NCBI RefSeq assembly: GCF_008369445.1
Contig: NZ_VTWH01000003.1
Location: 1 to 64,000, forward strand
Origin: Aureimonas fodinaquatilis
Lineage (GTDB): Bacteria > Pseudomonadota > Alphaproteobacteria > Rhizobiales > Rhizobiaceae
Length of the DNA stretch: 64,000 nt
Direction: 5' to 3'
The first letter of the stretch is position 1. The number at the start of each line of letters is the position of its first letter. The position numbers and the translations under genes are program-made. Under the pieces are notes generated by a model. It searched no databases. It was not told where the DNA came from and saw only the letters and a list, made by a program, of their open reading frames with translations. Of this stretch, positions 52,953 through 61,621 are shown in pieces.

Positions 52953-52988
52953 AGCCTCTGGAGAAAACTATTATGAGAGGAGATGGAC

Positions 52989-53822
52989 ATGAAATTCAGT
53001 CTTAAGAAATGGGTTATGTCAGTCGCGGCCGCTGCCGCGCTGACGGTATCCGCAATGCCGGCAATGGCGCAACAGGTCGATAAGCTCGACCAGATCCGCC
53101 AGAGCGGCGAATTGCGTATTCCGGTGATGGTGGGTGAAGAGCCTGGCTATATCCGTGATCGCAACACCGGTGAGTGGGGCGGCTTTTACGTCGAATGGGG
53201 CAAGGAGATTGCCGAAGTTCTGGACGTGAAAGTGGTGCCGGTTGAAACAACCTGGGGCAATCTTGCCGCAGATTTTCAGGCCAACCGAATTGATATTGCG
53301 CTTGGCCTGAACCCCAATCCAAGCCGTGGGCTTGTGGTTGATTACCTGAGCGTTCCACTGTTCACAGATGCCTGGGCTCTGGTCGCCCGCCCGGACTTTG
53401 ATGCCACCACCTGGAATGAGCTGAACAATCCGGATGTGCGCCTCGTCGTACAATCCGGTGGCACCATGCAGGTTGTTGCTGAAAACCTGACACCGAATGC
53501 AACGATCGTGCCGGTTGCAGAGCGTCCGTTGGGCGTGCTTGAACTGCAGTCGGGCCGTGCCGACGCGATGATCGTCGCAATTTTCGATGCGCTTCAGATT
53601 GCCAACCAGGTTGACGTCAAGGTGATCGTGCCCGAGCCGATGTTGCGTAACCCGGCCACGATTGGCGTTGCCCGCACCCCGAACAATGCCGGTTTCATCA
53701 ACTGGCTGACGAACTGGGTCAACCAGCAGCGCGCGCTTGGTCTTGCTCAGGCAAAACTGCGCAACGCCTTTGATAAGGCTGGCCTCGATACGTCGGTGCT
53801 TCCGGCCAACTTCAGCTTCTGA
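52989..53822 (+). CDS. Polar amino acid ABC transporter substrate-binding protein
   Basis: The 277-residue periplasmic protein has a signal peptide (VMSVAAAAALTVSAMPAMAQ) and the SBP family 3 fold: LDQIRQSGELRIPVMVGEEP, GEWGGFYVEWGKEIAEVL, then the family's central block GNLAADFQANRIDIALGL. ATG 52989 has AGGAG eight bases before it; ATG 52983 is in frame. It follows the fusion regulator on the same strand. The likely ligand is the imino or amino acid degraded by the downstream enzymes. It resembles glutamine/arginine-type receptors. Confidence 0.9.
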   Translation: MKFSLKKWVMSVAAAAALTVSAMPAMAQQVDKLDQIRQSGELRIPVMVGEEPGYIRDRNTGEWGGFYVEWGKEIAEVLDVKVVPVETTWGNLAADFQANRIDIALGLNPNPSRGLVVDYLSVPLFTDAWALVARPDFDATTWNELNNPDVRLVVQSGGTMQVVAENLTPNATIVPVAERPLGVLELQSGRADAMIVAIFDALQIANQVDVKVIVPEPMLRNPATIGVARTPNNAGFINWLTNWVNQQRALGLAQAKLRNAFDKAGLDTSVLPANFSF

Positions 53823-53831
53823 CCAACTAAC

Positions 53832-53867
53832 GGTGTCTGGCGGGCCAATTCCGGCCAGACACCCAAT
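53832..53867 (+). terminator. Intercistronic hairpin after the binding-protein gene
   Basis: GGTGTCTGGC and GCCAGACACC form a perfect 10-base stem over 12 bases, followed by CAATTTT. It lies between the binding-protein and permease genes, a common way to keep the binding protein in excess. Confidence 0.65.
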
Positions 53868-53884
53868 TTTCGGAAAGGTTCGCC

Positions 53885-54532
53885 GTGTTTGACTGGACGA
53901 CCATAACGCGCAACTACGACCTGCTGCTGTGGGGGCTTGGGGTCACGCTGCAATACACCGTGATCACCTGCCTGATCGGACTGGTGATTGGCCTTGTGGC
54001 AGCAATGCTGCAACTCTCTCGCTTCGCTGTCCTTCGAACAGTGGCACTGGTGTTTGTGGAGTTCTTTCGCAACGTGCCGCTTCTGGTATGGCTCCTGTGG
54101 ACCTATTATGCGCTGCCGATTTTTGCAGGAATCAACATTCCCAAGGAATGGGCGGGAATGCTTGCGCTGAGCCTTTACGGTGGAGCGTATTATTCCGAAA
54201 TTTTCCGTGCCGGCATCCAGTCTCTCGATCCCGGCCAGAACGACGCGGCCAAGGCTCTGGGCATGAACGGTTCCATGGCCATGCGGCGCATTATCCTGCC
54301 GCAAGCCTTGCGCAACATGGTTCCGCCTATCGCGGGCCAGACCATCATCAACATGAAGAACACGACACTTCTGTCGGTGATCACCATTCCCGATCTGCTT
54401 TACCAGGCAGGGTATATATCGTCGTTCACATACCGCCCGATGGAGGTCTACACGGTGGTGGGCATCCTGTTCATGGCAATCCTTGTGCCGTGTAACTACA
54501 TCGCGCGCCGACTGGAGGTTCGTGCAAAATGA
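53885..54532 (+). CDS. Amino acid ABC transporter permease (HisM/GlnP type)
   Basis: This 215-residue membrane protein has about five helices. Family text includes [38 protein letters not shown], the EAA loop [27 protein letters not shown] and [18 protein letters not shown] 53885 follows GGAAAGG. Only one permease gene is present, so a homodimer is expected, as for glutamine-type importers. It overlaps the ATPase gene by four bases. Confidence 0.92.
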   Translation: MFDWTTITRNYDLLLWGLGVTLQYTVITCLIGLVIGLVAAMLQLSRFAVLRTVALVFVEFFRNVPLLVWLLWTYYALPIFAGINIPKEWAGMLALSLYGGAYYSEIFRAGIQSLDPGQNDAAKALGMNGSMAMRRIILPQALRNMVPPIAGQTIINMKNTTLLSVITIPDLLYQAGYISSFTYRPMEVYTVVGILFMAILVPCNYIARRLEVRAK

Positions 54533-55347
54533 CGAGCCAGGAAAACAACTCAACCCTCGTATCCGTAACCAATCTGCGCAAGCAGTTCGGTGCCGCAGAA
54601 GTTCTCAAAGGCGTCGATCTTTCGGTCAACAAAGGCCAGGTCGTTGCATTGATCGGCTCCAGTGGCTCGGGCAAGACCACGCTTCTGCGCTGCCTCAATC
54701 TTCTGGATGAACCGACCTCGGGCCGGATTGAAATTGCCGGTCGCGCCATTTTTGACAAGTCGCCGGATGGAACCGTCAATTCGAAGCTTCGCGAGGCGGA
54801 AATCTGCGCGGTGCGCAGAAGCGTCGGAATGGTGTTCCAGCAGTTCAACCTGTTTCCCCACATGAATGTTTTGAACAATGTCATGGAAGGGCCGAAGATG
54901 GTGCTTCGTGAGAACGAAGCGACCAACCGCGACCGCGCCATGTCGCTGCTTGAAAAGGTTGGCATGGCAGATTTTGCCACTCGTATGCCGGCAAAGCTTT
55001 CCGGTGGCCAGAAGCAGCGTGTTTCCATTGCCCGGGCATTGAACATGCAGCCGCAGGTCATGCTGTTTGATGAACCGACTTCGGCACTTGATCCTGAACT
55101 GGTGGGCGAAGTTCTGAACGCGATGATTGATCTCGCGCGGGAAGGCATGACCATGGTGGTGGTCACCCATGAGCTTGGTTTTGCGCTGGATGTTGCCGAC
55201 AGGGTGGTCTTTCTCGACCGCGGAACAATTGCGGCCGACGGGCCGCCGGATGACGTGCTTCTGCGCTCGGAAAATGAGCGGGTGCGTGCCTTTGTCAGCC
55301 GGTTCCACACGACGGCTGAACTGATGAGGCCGCTGCTCGACCTGTAA
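54529..55347 (+). CDS. Amino acid ABC transporter ATP-binding protein
   Basis: The 272-residue ATPase has Walker A ([15 protein letters not shown]), Q-loop ([15 protein letters not shown]), signature ([15 protein letters not shown]), Walker B ([19 protein letters not shown]) and switch histidine ([10 protein letters not shown]). This is the GlnQ/HisP group. Its ATG overlaps the permease stop. It energises uptake by the preceding permease. Confidence 0.95.
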   Translation: MTSQENNSTLVSVTNLRKQFGAAEVLKGVDLSVNKGQVVALIGSSGSGKTTLLRCLNLLDEPTSGRIEIAGRAIFDKSPDGTVNSKLREAEICAVRRSVGMVFQQFNLFPHMNVLNNVMEGPKMVLRENEATNRDRAMSLLEKVGMADFATRMPAKLSGGQKQRVSIARALNMQPQVMLFDEPTSALDPELVGEVLNAMIDLAREGMTMVVVTHELGFALDVADRVVFLDRGTIAADGPPDDVLLRSENERVRAFVSRFHTTAELMRPLLDL

Positions 55348-55455
55348 GCGAGGCCGACTAACTCAAGTCCGGTCCTCCCTTGTGACCAGAAATATGAACG
55401 AAGGGGCTGCCAGAGCTGCCAGAAGGCTCTGTGCGTCCAGATGAAAGGCAAATCA

Positions 55456-56364
55456 ATGACCAAGCCAGTATGGCAGGGAATTCACAGTGTGCTTGTCACG
55501 CCATTTGATGAAGCAGGCGCAATCGATATCGCCCGCTACGAAGCGCTGGCCCAGACCAATCTCGACAATGGGGCAGATGGTCTGATCGTATGCGGCAGCA
55601 CCGGCGAATTCTATGCGCTTTCCATCGCAGAGCGCCGCAAGCTGATCACGGCAACCGTGTCGGTTGCAGCAGGCAAAGTACCGGTTCTGGTCGGAGTATC
55701 CGATCTGCAGTTTGACACCGTCAAAGAGATGAATGGCATTGCGGAAGCTGAGGGTGCTGACGGCGTTCTTGCCTTGCCGCCAATCTACGCAAAGCCGGAT
55801 GCTCGCGAAGCAGAGCACTATTACCGGCAGTTTGCCAAGACGACCGCGCTGCCGATCATGCTGTACAATTCGCCGGCACGCATAGGGGTCAACATTACTC
55901 CAGACATGGTGGAGCGGCTTGCAGAGTTGCCGAATGTCGCCGCCATCAAGGATTCGTCGGCTGACATTCAGCAGGTCACCGAATTGGCCCGCCGGGTCAA
56001 AGACCGTCTGGCCGTGTTTGTCGGTTATGAAACAATGATCCGCTCGACTTTGCCAATTGGTGTCACCGGCGTGGTCGCCATGGCGCATCAGCTTTCCGGC
56101 AAGCTTGTCCGCAACTATTACGACGCCTGCGCGCAAGGCAATCAGGCAGAGGCTGATCGTCTGGAGCCTGCTCTGTTCGCCATCTATGCCTGCTTCAAGA
56201 CCGGCAGTTTCTATGCCGGTATCAAAGCTGTCATGAACGAGCTTGGCTTTGCCGTGGGTGACCCGCGCGAGCCGCTTCTGCCGTTTTCCCAGTCACAACA
56301 GGACGCCGTTCGCAGCCGCCTTGAAGCTGCCAATGTCCGTTCTGTCATCGCTTCACTCAAGTAG
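55456..56364 (+). CDS. DapA/dihydrodipicolinate synthase family lyase or deaminase
   Basis: This 302-residue class I aldolase-type TIM barrel has the pyruvate-binding motif GSTGEFYALSIAERRKL (near residue 45), tyrosine in LPIMLYNSPARIGVNI and Schiff-base lysine in VAAIKDSSADIQQ. In hydroxyproline catabolism a member of this family deaminates pyrroline-4-hydroxy-2-carboxylate to 2-oxoglutarate semialdehyde. The racemase genes downstream make that the leading candidate. ATG 55456 has AAGG upstream; ATG 55441 is in frame. The next gene starts eight bases after the stop. Confidence 0.87.
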   Translation: MTKPVWQGIHSVLVTPFDEAGAIDIARYEALAQTNLDNGADGLIVCGSTGEFYALSIAERRKLITATVSVAAGKVPVLVGVSDLQFDTVKEMNGIAEAEGADGVLALPPIYAKPDAREAEHYYRQFAKTTALPIMLYNSPARIGVNITPDMVERLAELPNVAAIKDSSADIQQVTELARRVKDRLAVFVGYETMIRSTLPIGVTGVVAMAHQLSGKLVRNYYDACAQGNQAEADRLEPALFAIYACFKTGSFYAGIKAVMNELGFAVGDPREPLLPFSQSQQDAVRSRLEAANVRSVIASLK

Positions 56365-56372
56365 AGATCAAA

Positions 56373-57380
56373 ATGCGTACAACACGTATTATACAGGGCA
56401 TTGATTCCCACACCGCAGGTTGTCCGCTGCGTCTGATCACCGCCGGTTTCGGCCCGATCCGTGGCAAGACAATGGTTGAAAAGCGCGCTGACCTGATGTC
56501 TCGGGACTGGCTTCGCCAGCTCGTGCTGTTCGAGCCGCGCGGCAGCTTCAACATGCCGGCGGCTGTTCTGACAGAAGCCTGCTCGCCAGATGCCGATATC
56601 GGCATGATTATCCTTGAGCCGGATACCTATCCGCCAATGTGCGGCCATTGCGCCATGGCAGTTGCCACAATTGCCATCGAGGCCGGATATATCGACTCTG
56701 TCGAGGGCGAAAACCTTGTTCGCCTGGACACCCCGGCTGGCGTTGTGCCGGCTCGCGTGCTGGTGGAAAACGGAGCGGCTGTTTCAGTCACGCTGCAAAT
56801 GCCGCCGAGCTTTCTTTACAAGCGCGATGTCGAAGTTGAAACCAAGTCCTTTGGCAAGGTTCGTGGCGACATTGCGTTTGGCGGCGATTTCTACCTTCTG
56901 GTCGAGGCTGCTGATCTGGGTCTGACGCTGGATACAGACAGTGCCTGGGCACTGGTCAGTGCTGCGGCGGAACTGCGGGAAGGGTTGAAGGCCATTCCAG
57001 TCCAGCATCCAACGCTTGCCCATGTGAACGAGATCTATCAGATCGAAATCATTGCAGGTGGCGACGGCGTGAACACGGATGCCAAAAATGTGGTGGTTTG
57101 CCCGCCAACCGTGATCGACCGTTCCCCTTGCGGCACCGGCACTGCATCCCGCATGGCCATGTTGCATGGCAAGGGGCAGCTCAAGACGGGTGACAAGTTC
57201 CGCCATGCGGGCATTCTGGACACCGTGTTCACCGGTCATGTCGGTGAAAGCACCAAAGTCGGCGATCTGGATGCAATCAACTGTACTGTTACCGGCTCGG
57301 CCTACCTCATCGGCAGCTTTGATTTCTACCTCGACCCACGGGATCCATTCCCGCAGGGCTTCCGACTGACCGGCGTGTAA
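56373..57380 (+). CDS. Proline racemase/4-hydroxyproline epimerase family enzyme 1
   Basis: This 335-residue enzyme has both catalytic cysteines: Cys90 in PPMCGHCAMAVATI and Cys253 in IDRSPCGTGTASRMAM. With two cysteines it should be an epimerase or racemase rather than a trans-3-hydroxyproline dehydratase, in which one is replaced. The opening DSHTAGCPLRLITAGFGPIRG is standard for the family. The likely reaction inverts C2 of a proline or hydroxyproline. Spacing of eight bases to the preceding gene and 24 to the next indicates one operon. Confidence 0.9.
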   Translation: MRTTRIIQGIDSHTAGCPLRLITAGFGPIRGKTMVEKRADLMSRDWLRQLVLFEPRGSFNMPAAVLTEACSPDADIGMIILEPDTYPPMCGHCAMAVATIAIEAGYIDSVEGENLVRLDTPAGVVPARVLVENGAAVSVTLQMPPSFLYKRDVEVETKSFGKVRGDIAFGGDFYLLVEAADLGLTLDTDSAWALVSAAAELREGLKAIPVQHPTLAHVNEIYQIEIIAGGDGVNTDAKNVVVCPPTVIDRSPCGTGTASRMAMLHGKGQLKTGDKFRHAGILDTVFTGHVGESTKVGDLDAINCTVTGSAYLIGSFDFYLDPRDPFPQGFRLTGV

Positions 57381-57404
57381 TTTCAAGAAGAGAAAGGGTT
57401 ACGA

Positions 57405-58880
57405 ATGTCCTACGGCTTCAATCCCGACGATATCGAGCTTCCAAACTATCACTTCATCGGCGGCCAGAAGGTCGTTGGCGGCGGAGCCGAAATCGCGTTC
57501 CACAGACCGTCGGATGGACGTCAGGTAGCCACTTTTCTCAGCGCTGATGCCGCCACTGTCGATCGTGCGGCATCAGACGCGCAAAAGGCATTTGAAAGTT
57601 CGGGCTGGGCGCAGGCCGCCCCGTCCGAGCGAGCGGCCGTTCTCAAGGTCTGGGCAGACCTTATCGACCGGGACCGGATCAGGCTGGCGCAGCTTGAGGC
57701 TACCTCCACCACTCGTCCCGTGCTTGACATGATCAACCGTGATCTTGTGCGCGGGGCAGGTGCGGTGCGCTACTTCGCCGAATGGGCCGACAAGGTCGAG
57801 GGGCAATATCTGGCTGGTCGCGCGGGTACGACGACGCTGGTGCGCCCGGAACCTTATGGCGTGGTGGGTTCCATCGCGCCCTTTAACTTCCCGGCAATCA
57901 ACGCAATCTGGAAGTCGGCACCCGCTCTTGCGGTGGGCAACGCCGTTGTCCTCAAGCCATCCGAGCTTACACCTTATTCTGCTGTGGCCATTGCCGAACT
58001 GGCGCTTGAAGCCGGTTTGCCTGCCGGATTGTTCAACGTGGTGCTGGGCGCCGGGGAAACCGGCTCGCTTCTGGTGCGCCATCCTTATGTGCGAAAGATC
58101 ACATTCACCGGGTCCAGCGCAACGGGCGGGCGTGTGATGTCCGATGCGGCTTTGAGCGGGCCAAAGCCAGTAACACTGGAGCTTGGCGGCAAGACACCGC
58201 AGCTGGTTCTGCGCGATGTCGACGATCTGGACATGGTGGCGGGCCACGTGGCGGCTGGGCTTACCGCCAATGCCGGGCAGATCTGCACAGCGGGAACGCG
58301 GCTCATCGTGCCTCAGGAATTTGAGGCACCCCTGCTGGATCGGGTCATTGCGCTGGCGGCTGAAAAAGTGGCTGCTGCAACATGGGACGAGGCCTGCACT
58401 CTTCCGCCCATCATCAGCGAAAGGCAGGCCGCGCGTATTGATGCGATGCTGGCCGAAACAGTTTCGGATGGGGCTGAGATTGTGATTGGTGGAAGCCGGG
58501 TTGCGAGCCGCAATGAAGGGGCTTTCTACCAGCCGACCATTTTGCGCAATGTGCCCGACAGTTCCGTCGGGTTCACGGGCGAGTTCTTCGGGCCGGTGAT
58601 GTCGGTCTACTCTTATGATGATGAGGCCAAGGGCATCGCCATGGCCAATCATCCGACCTATGCGTTGGCCGCCAGCGTCTACACAAATGATCTGCGCAAG
58701 GCGAACTCGCTGTCACAGACTCTCAATGCGGGAACAGTCTGGATCAACACCCACGGACGGCAGCCCGATTTCTCCACGCCACAGGGCGGCTTTACAGGCT
58801 CAGGCTTCGGCAAGGAAATGGGTCGTGCCGGGCTGGAAAGCTTCCTGCGCTTCAAAACCATCTGGCAAAACCACGGCTGA
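57405..58880 (+). CDS. Aldehyde dehydrogenase family protein
   Basis: This 491-residue ALDH has APFNFPAINAIWKSAPALAV, FTGSSATGGRVM, general base in LELGGKTPQLV, catalytic cysteine in NAGQICTAGTRL and C-terminal GFTGSGFGKEMGRAGLE. AAGAGAAAGG precedes the ATG. It is different from the ALDH at 61622, so the pathway probably has two aldehyde substrates, or one enzyme acts on the product of the adjoining GMC oxidoreductase. Its stop is four bases from the GMC start. Confidence 0.9.
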   Translation: MSYGFNPDDIELPNYHFIGGQKVVGGGAEIAFHRPSDGRQVATFLSADAATVDRAASDAQKAFESSGWAQAAPSERAAVLKVWADLIDRDRIRLAQLEATSTTRPVLDMINRDLVRGAGAVRYFAEWADKVEGQYLAGRAGTTTLVRPEPYGVVGSIAPFNFPAINAIWKSAPALAVGNAVVLKPSELTPYSAVAIAELALEAGLPAGLFNVVLGAGETGSLLVRHPYVRKITFTGSSATGGRVMSDAALSGPKPVTLELGGKTPQLVLRDVDDLDMVAGHVAAGLTANAGQICTAGTRLIVPQEFEAPLLDRVIALAAEKVAAATWDEACTLPPIISERQAARIDAMLAETVSDGAEIVIGGSRVASRNEGAFYQPTILRNVPDSSVGFTGEFFGPVMSVYSYDDEAKGIAMANHPTYALAASVYTNDLRKANSLSQTLNAGTVWINTHGRQPDFSTPQGGFTGSGFGKEMGRAGLESFLRFKTIWQNHG

Positions 58881-58884
58881 ACCA

Positions 58885-60588
58885 ATGAGCATTCAAAGAT
58901 TCGACTATCTGATTGTCGGTGGCGGTGCCGCGGGGGCCGTGCTGGCAGCTCGCCTGTCCGAGCGCAGCAGCTTCAACGTTGCCTTGCTTGAAGCAGGGCC
59001 TGACACCCCGCCGGGCGAAGAGCCTGCCGACATTCTCGATGCCTATCCCATCGTGGCCTATTTCAACCGCTCCTACCATTGGCAGGATCTGGGCGTTTAT
59101 CTGGATACGCCCAAAAATGCGGACACGCCGCCACGGCGGTACGAACAGGCCAAGGTGATGGGCGGTGGTACCAGCATCAACGGCCAGTTTGCCTTTCGTG
59201 GCCTGCCTTCAGACTTTGCTTCCTGGGAAGAGCGGGGCGCGAAAGGTTGGGGCTGGGACGAGGTTCTGCCTTACTATCGCAAGCTGGAAACTGATCTGGA
59301 CTTTGGCAAGAGCCCATTGCATGGCGATAGCGGACCAATGCCGCTGCGCCGAATTCCGCGCGCAAAATGGTCACCATTCGGCGAAGCCGCGGCACAGGCT
59401 CTGGAAGCCCAGGGAGTGCCGGATATTGGCGACCATAATGGCGATCCGGTTGACGGCTTCTTCCCGATGACCACCAACAACAATGTTGATGGTGAGCGCG
59501 TTTCGACAGCACGAGCATATCTGACCAAAGAGGTGCGGGCTCGCAAAAACCTGACAATCATGCCGCTGACGGAAGTGACGTCGCTGCGGTTTGATGGCCA
59601 GCGCGCCATTGGCGTCAAGGCGCGCCGTAACGGGCAGGAAATTCTGCTCGATGCTGGCGAGGTGATTGTCTGCGCAGGGGCTTTGCAATCGCCGACGCTT
59701 CTGCATAAGGCCGGAATTGGCAATGCCAGCCAGTTGCGCGCCAGTGGAGTGGAGGTGCTTGCCGATCGTCCGGGTGTGGGTCTTAATCTGCAGGATCACC
59801 CGATGGTGGCCTTTGCCGGTTATCTTCCAAAGCGCTCACGCCTGCCCAAATCCCAGCGCCGCCACATTCAAATGGGCTATCGCTACTCGTCCGACATTGC
59901 CAATACGCCGGGTGGCGATATGTTCATGCTGGCTTCCAACCGGGCGGCATGGCACCCGATCGGCCGTCAGCTTGCTTCAATTCTGGTGTGCGTAAACCGG
60001 CCTTTTTCCACCGGTGAAATCACCCTGGAGCGGCGCAATGGCGAGCTGAAATCCAACATCAATTTCCGGCAGCTTTCAGATGAGCGGGACCTCAAGCGGC
60101 TTGAAGACGGCATGCACCGGCTATGGAGGCTGGTCAATCATCCTTCAATGAAAGGCGTGGTGGAACGCGTCTTCCCAGCCACCTTCTCTGATCGGGTCCG
60201 CAAGCTTGGTGCTGTTACCAATCAGAACTGGCTGATCACCTTCATGGGGTCGATGGTCATGGATCTTGGTGACTTTCCTCGCAAAATGATGATTGAAAAC
60301 GTAATCGCGCCCAATCAGGATGCTGCGCAGATGATGCAAAGCAACAATGCCCTGCGCGACTGGATCATCGACAATGCATGCGGAAGCTGGCACGCAAGCG
60401 GCACTTGCCGTATTGGCGACCCGGACGACAAATATGCCGTGGTTGATTCCAGTTGCCGGGTGATTGGCGTGGAAGGCCTGCGTGTGGTTGACGCTTCCAT
60501 CATGCCGAGCGTGATCAGCGGCAACACAATGCTGACGACGGTCATGGCCGGTGAAAAAATTGCCGATGCAATCAAGGCGGCGGCGTAA
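58885..60588 (+). CDS. GMC family FAD-dependent oxidoreductase
   Basis: This 567-residue flavoenzyme has the FAD motif DYLIVGGGAAGAVLAARLSE, the GMC signature VMGGGTSINGQFAFRG and a second GMC signature (AGALQSPTLLHKAGIG). C-terminal catalytic-region histidine (GSWHASGTCRIG) and LRVVDASIMPSVISGNT also fit. Family members oxidise primary alcohols such as choline to aldehydes. ATG 58885 is chosen because it follows the ALDH stop and starts just before the FAD fold. The longer frame from 58615 is only the ALDH gene in another frame. Hydroxyproline loci usually encode a DAO-type dehydrogenase, so a GMC enzyme here is unusual. Confidence 0.9.
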   Translation: MSIQRFDYLIVGGGAAGAVLAARLSERSSFNVALLEAGPDTPPGEEPADILDAYPIVAYFNRSYHWQDLGVYLDTPKNADTPPRRYEQAKVMGGGTSINGQFAFRGLPSDFASWEERGAKGWGWDEVLPYYRKLETDLDFGKSPLHGDSGPMPLRRIPRAKWSPFGEAAAQALEAQGVPDIGDHNGDPVDGFFPMTTNNNVDGERVSTARAYLTKEVRARKNLTIMPLTEVTSLRFDGQRAIGVKARRNGQEILLDAGEVIVCAGALQSPTLLHKAGIGNASQLRASGVEVLADRPGVGLNLQDHPMVAFAGYLPKRSRLPKSQRRHIQMGYRYSSDIANTPGGDMFMLASNRAAWHPIGRQLASILVCVNRPFSTGEITLERRNGELKSNINFRQLSDERDLKRLEDGMHRLWRLVNHPSMKGVVERVFPATFSDRVRKLGAVTNQNWLITFMGSMVMDLGDFPRKMMIENVIAPNQDAAQMMQSNNALRDWIIDNACGSWHASGTCRIGDPDDKYAVVDSSCRVIGVEGLRVVDASIMPSVISGNTMLTTVMAGEKIADAIKAAA

Positions 60589-60591
60589 CCC

Positions 60592-61590
60592 ATGCCCCGC
60601 AACAGCACTGGCCATATCACCACAATTGACAGCCACACAGCGGGGCATCCAACACGGGTGATAACCGGCGGGCTACCGGCTACGCGCGGGGCAACGGTTG
60701 CCGAGCGCATGGCCTTTTTCCAGCGTCATCACGACCGGCTGCGCACCTTTCTGCTGCACGAGCCGCGCGGCCACGCGGCCATGGTGGGCGTGGTGCTGAC
60801 GGAAAGCAGTGTCGCCGACTTCGGGGCGTTTTTTCTCGGCAGTTACAAGTATCTTGAAATGTGCGGCCATGCGAGCATTGGTCTGGCAATCACACTGGAC
60901 CATATGGGGCTGATTGCACCCAATGCAGAGGGCAGGGCATCTGTTACAGTTGAGGTGCCTGCCGGAGTGATCACTCTTGAAGTGCGCTATGACGGCTCAA
61001 GCCCGCAAAGTGTAACGCTTCGCAATGTTCCGGCCTTTGTTGCCGGGAACGGCACGGTGGCAGATGGCGGCAGGCAATTGGCCTATGACGTTGTCTATGG
61101 GGGCAACTGGTATGCGATTGTCAGAGCGGACGACGCTGAGATCGACCTTGTACCTTCTGGCGTTGGCAATGCCATGGCTACCGGGGCAAGGCTCAAGGCT
61201 TTAATCAACGCCGATATTGCTGCGGGCAAGGTTGTGGGGGCGAAGCAACCCGTTGACAGCCTTTTGTTCTACCGCAACGAAAATGATGCAGACCGCCTGA
61301 TTTCCCGCCAGTTGATTGTTCTGGAATCCAACAAGTTCGACCGTTCGCCCTGCGGTACAGGAACATCTGCACGTCTTGCCCAGTTGATCGCACGCGGCGA
61401 AATCGCCTTTGGCGAAACGATCGTGTCGCGAAATATTCTCGATATTGATTTTGAAGCCGTGGCGACGCGCGATCCGCAGGCCGAAACCACCGTGCTGCCA
61501 AGCATTACCGGCACGGCGTTCATCACCGGCCATCACAGTTTCCTGCTGCAAACCAGCGATCCACTCGATCACGGCTTTCTGTGCCGATAA
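60592..61590 (+). CDS. Proline racemase/hydroxyproline epimerase family enzyme 2
   Basis: The 332-residue second family member also keeps both cysteines: Cys91 in YLEMCGHASIGLAI and Cys254 in FDRSPCGTGTSARLAQL. Its text is much closer to the dead domain of the regulator at 51096 than to enzyme 1. Compare SHTAGHPTRV with THTAGHVTRV, LLHEPRGHAA with LLGEPRGHVG, and VADFGAFFLGSY with NADFGAFFVASY. The regulator may thus have been built from a copy of this gene's ancestor. It starts three bases after the GMC stop. Confidence 0.9.
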   Translation: MPRNSTGHITTIDSHTAGHPTRVITGGLPATRGATVAERMAFFQRHHDRLRTFLLHEPRGHAAMVGVVLTESSVADFGAFFLGSYKYLEMCGHASIGLAITLDHMGLIAPNAEGRASVTVEVPAGVITLEVRYDGSSPQSVTLRNVPAFVAGNGTVADGGRQLAYDVVYGGNWYAIVRADDAEIDLVPSGVGNAMATGARLKALINADIAAGKVVGAKQPVDSLLFYRNENDADRLISRQLIVLESNKFDRSPCGTGTSARLAQLIARGEIAFGETIVSRNILDIDFEAVATRDPQAETTVLPSITGTAFITGHHSFLLQTSDPLDHGFLCR

Positions 61591-61621
61591 CGAGCAGCAT
61601 GTCCATGGAAGGGACCATTTT

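Noticed and set aside
56373-57380. trans-3-hydroxyproline dehydratase as function for racemase 1
   Set aside because: That activity goes with replacement of one catalytic cysteine, but Cys90 and Cys253 are both present.
57573-58652. 359-residue frame on minus across the ALDH
   Set aside because: Antisense to the ALDH catalytic region and rich in His/Arg/Cys, as in shadow frames.
58615-58884. N-terminal extension of the GMC oxidoreductase
   Set aside because: These 90 codons are the end of the ALDH gene read in another frame; the flavin fold starts right after ATG 58885.
61409-61621. N-terminal extension of the last ALDH
   Set aside because: It is racemase 2 sequence out of frame; ATG 61622 has a strong ribosome site.
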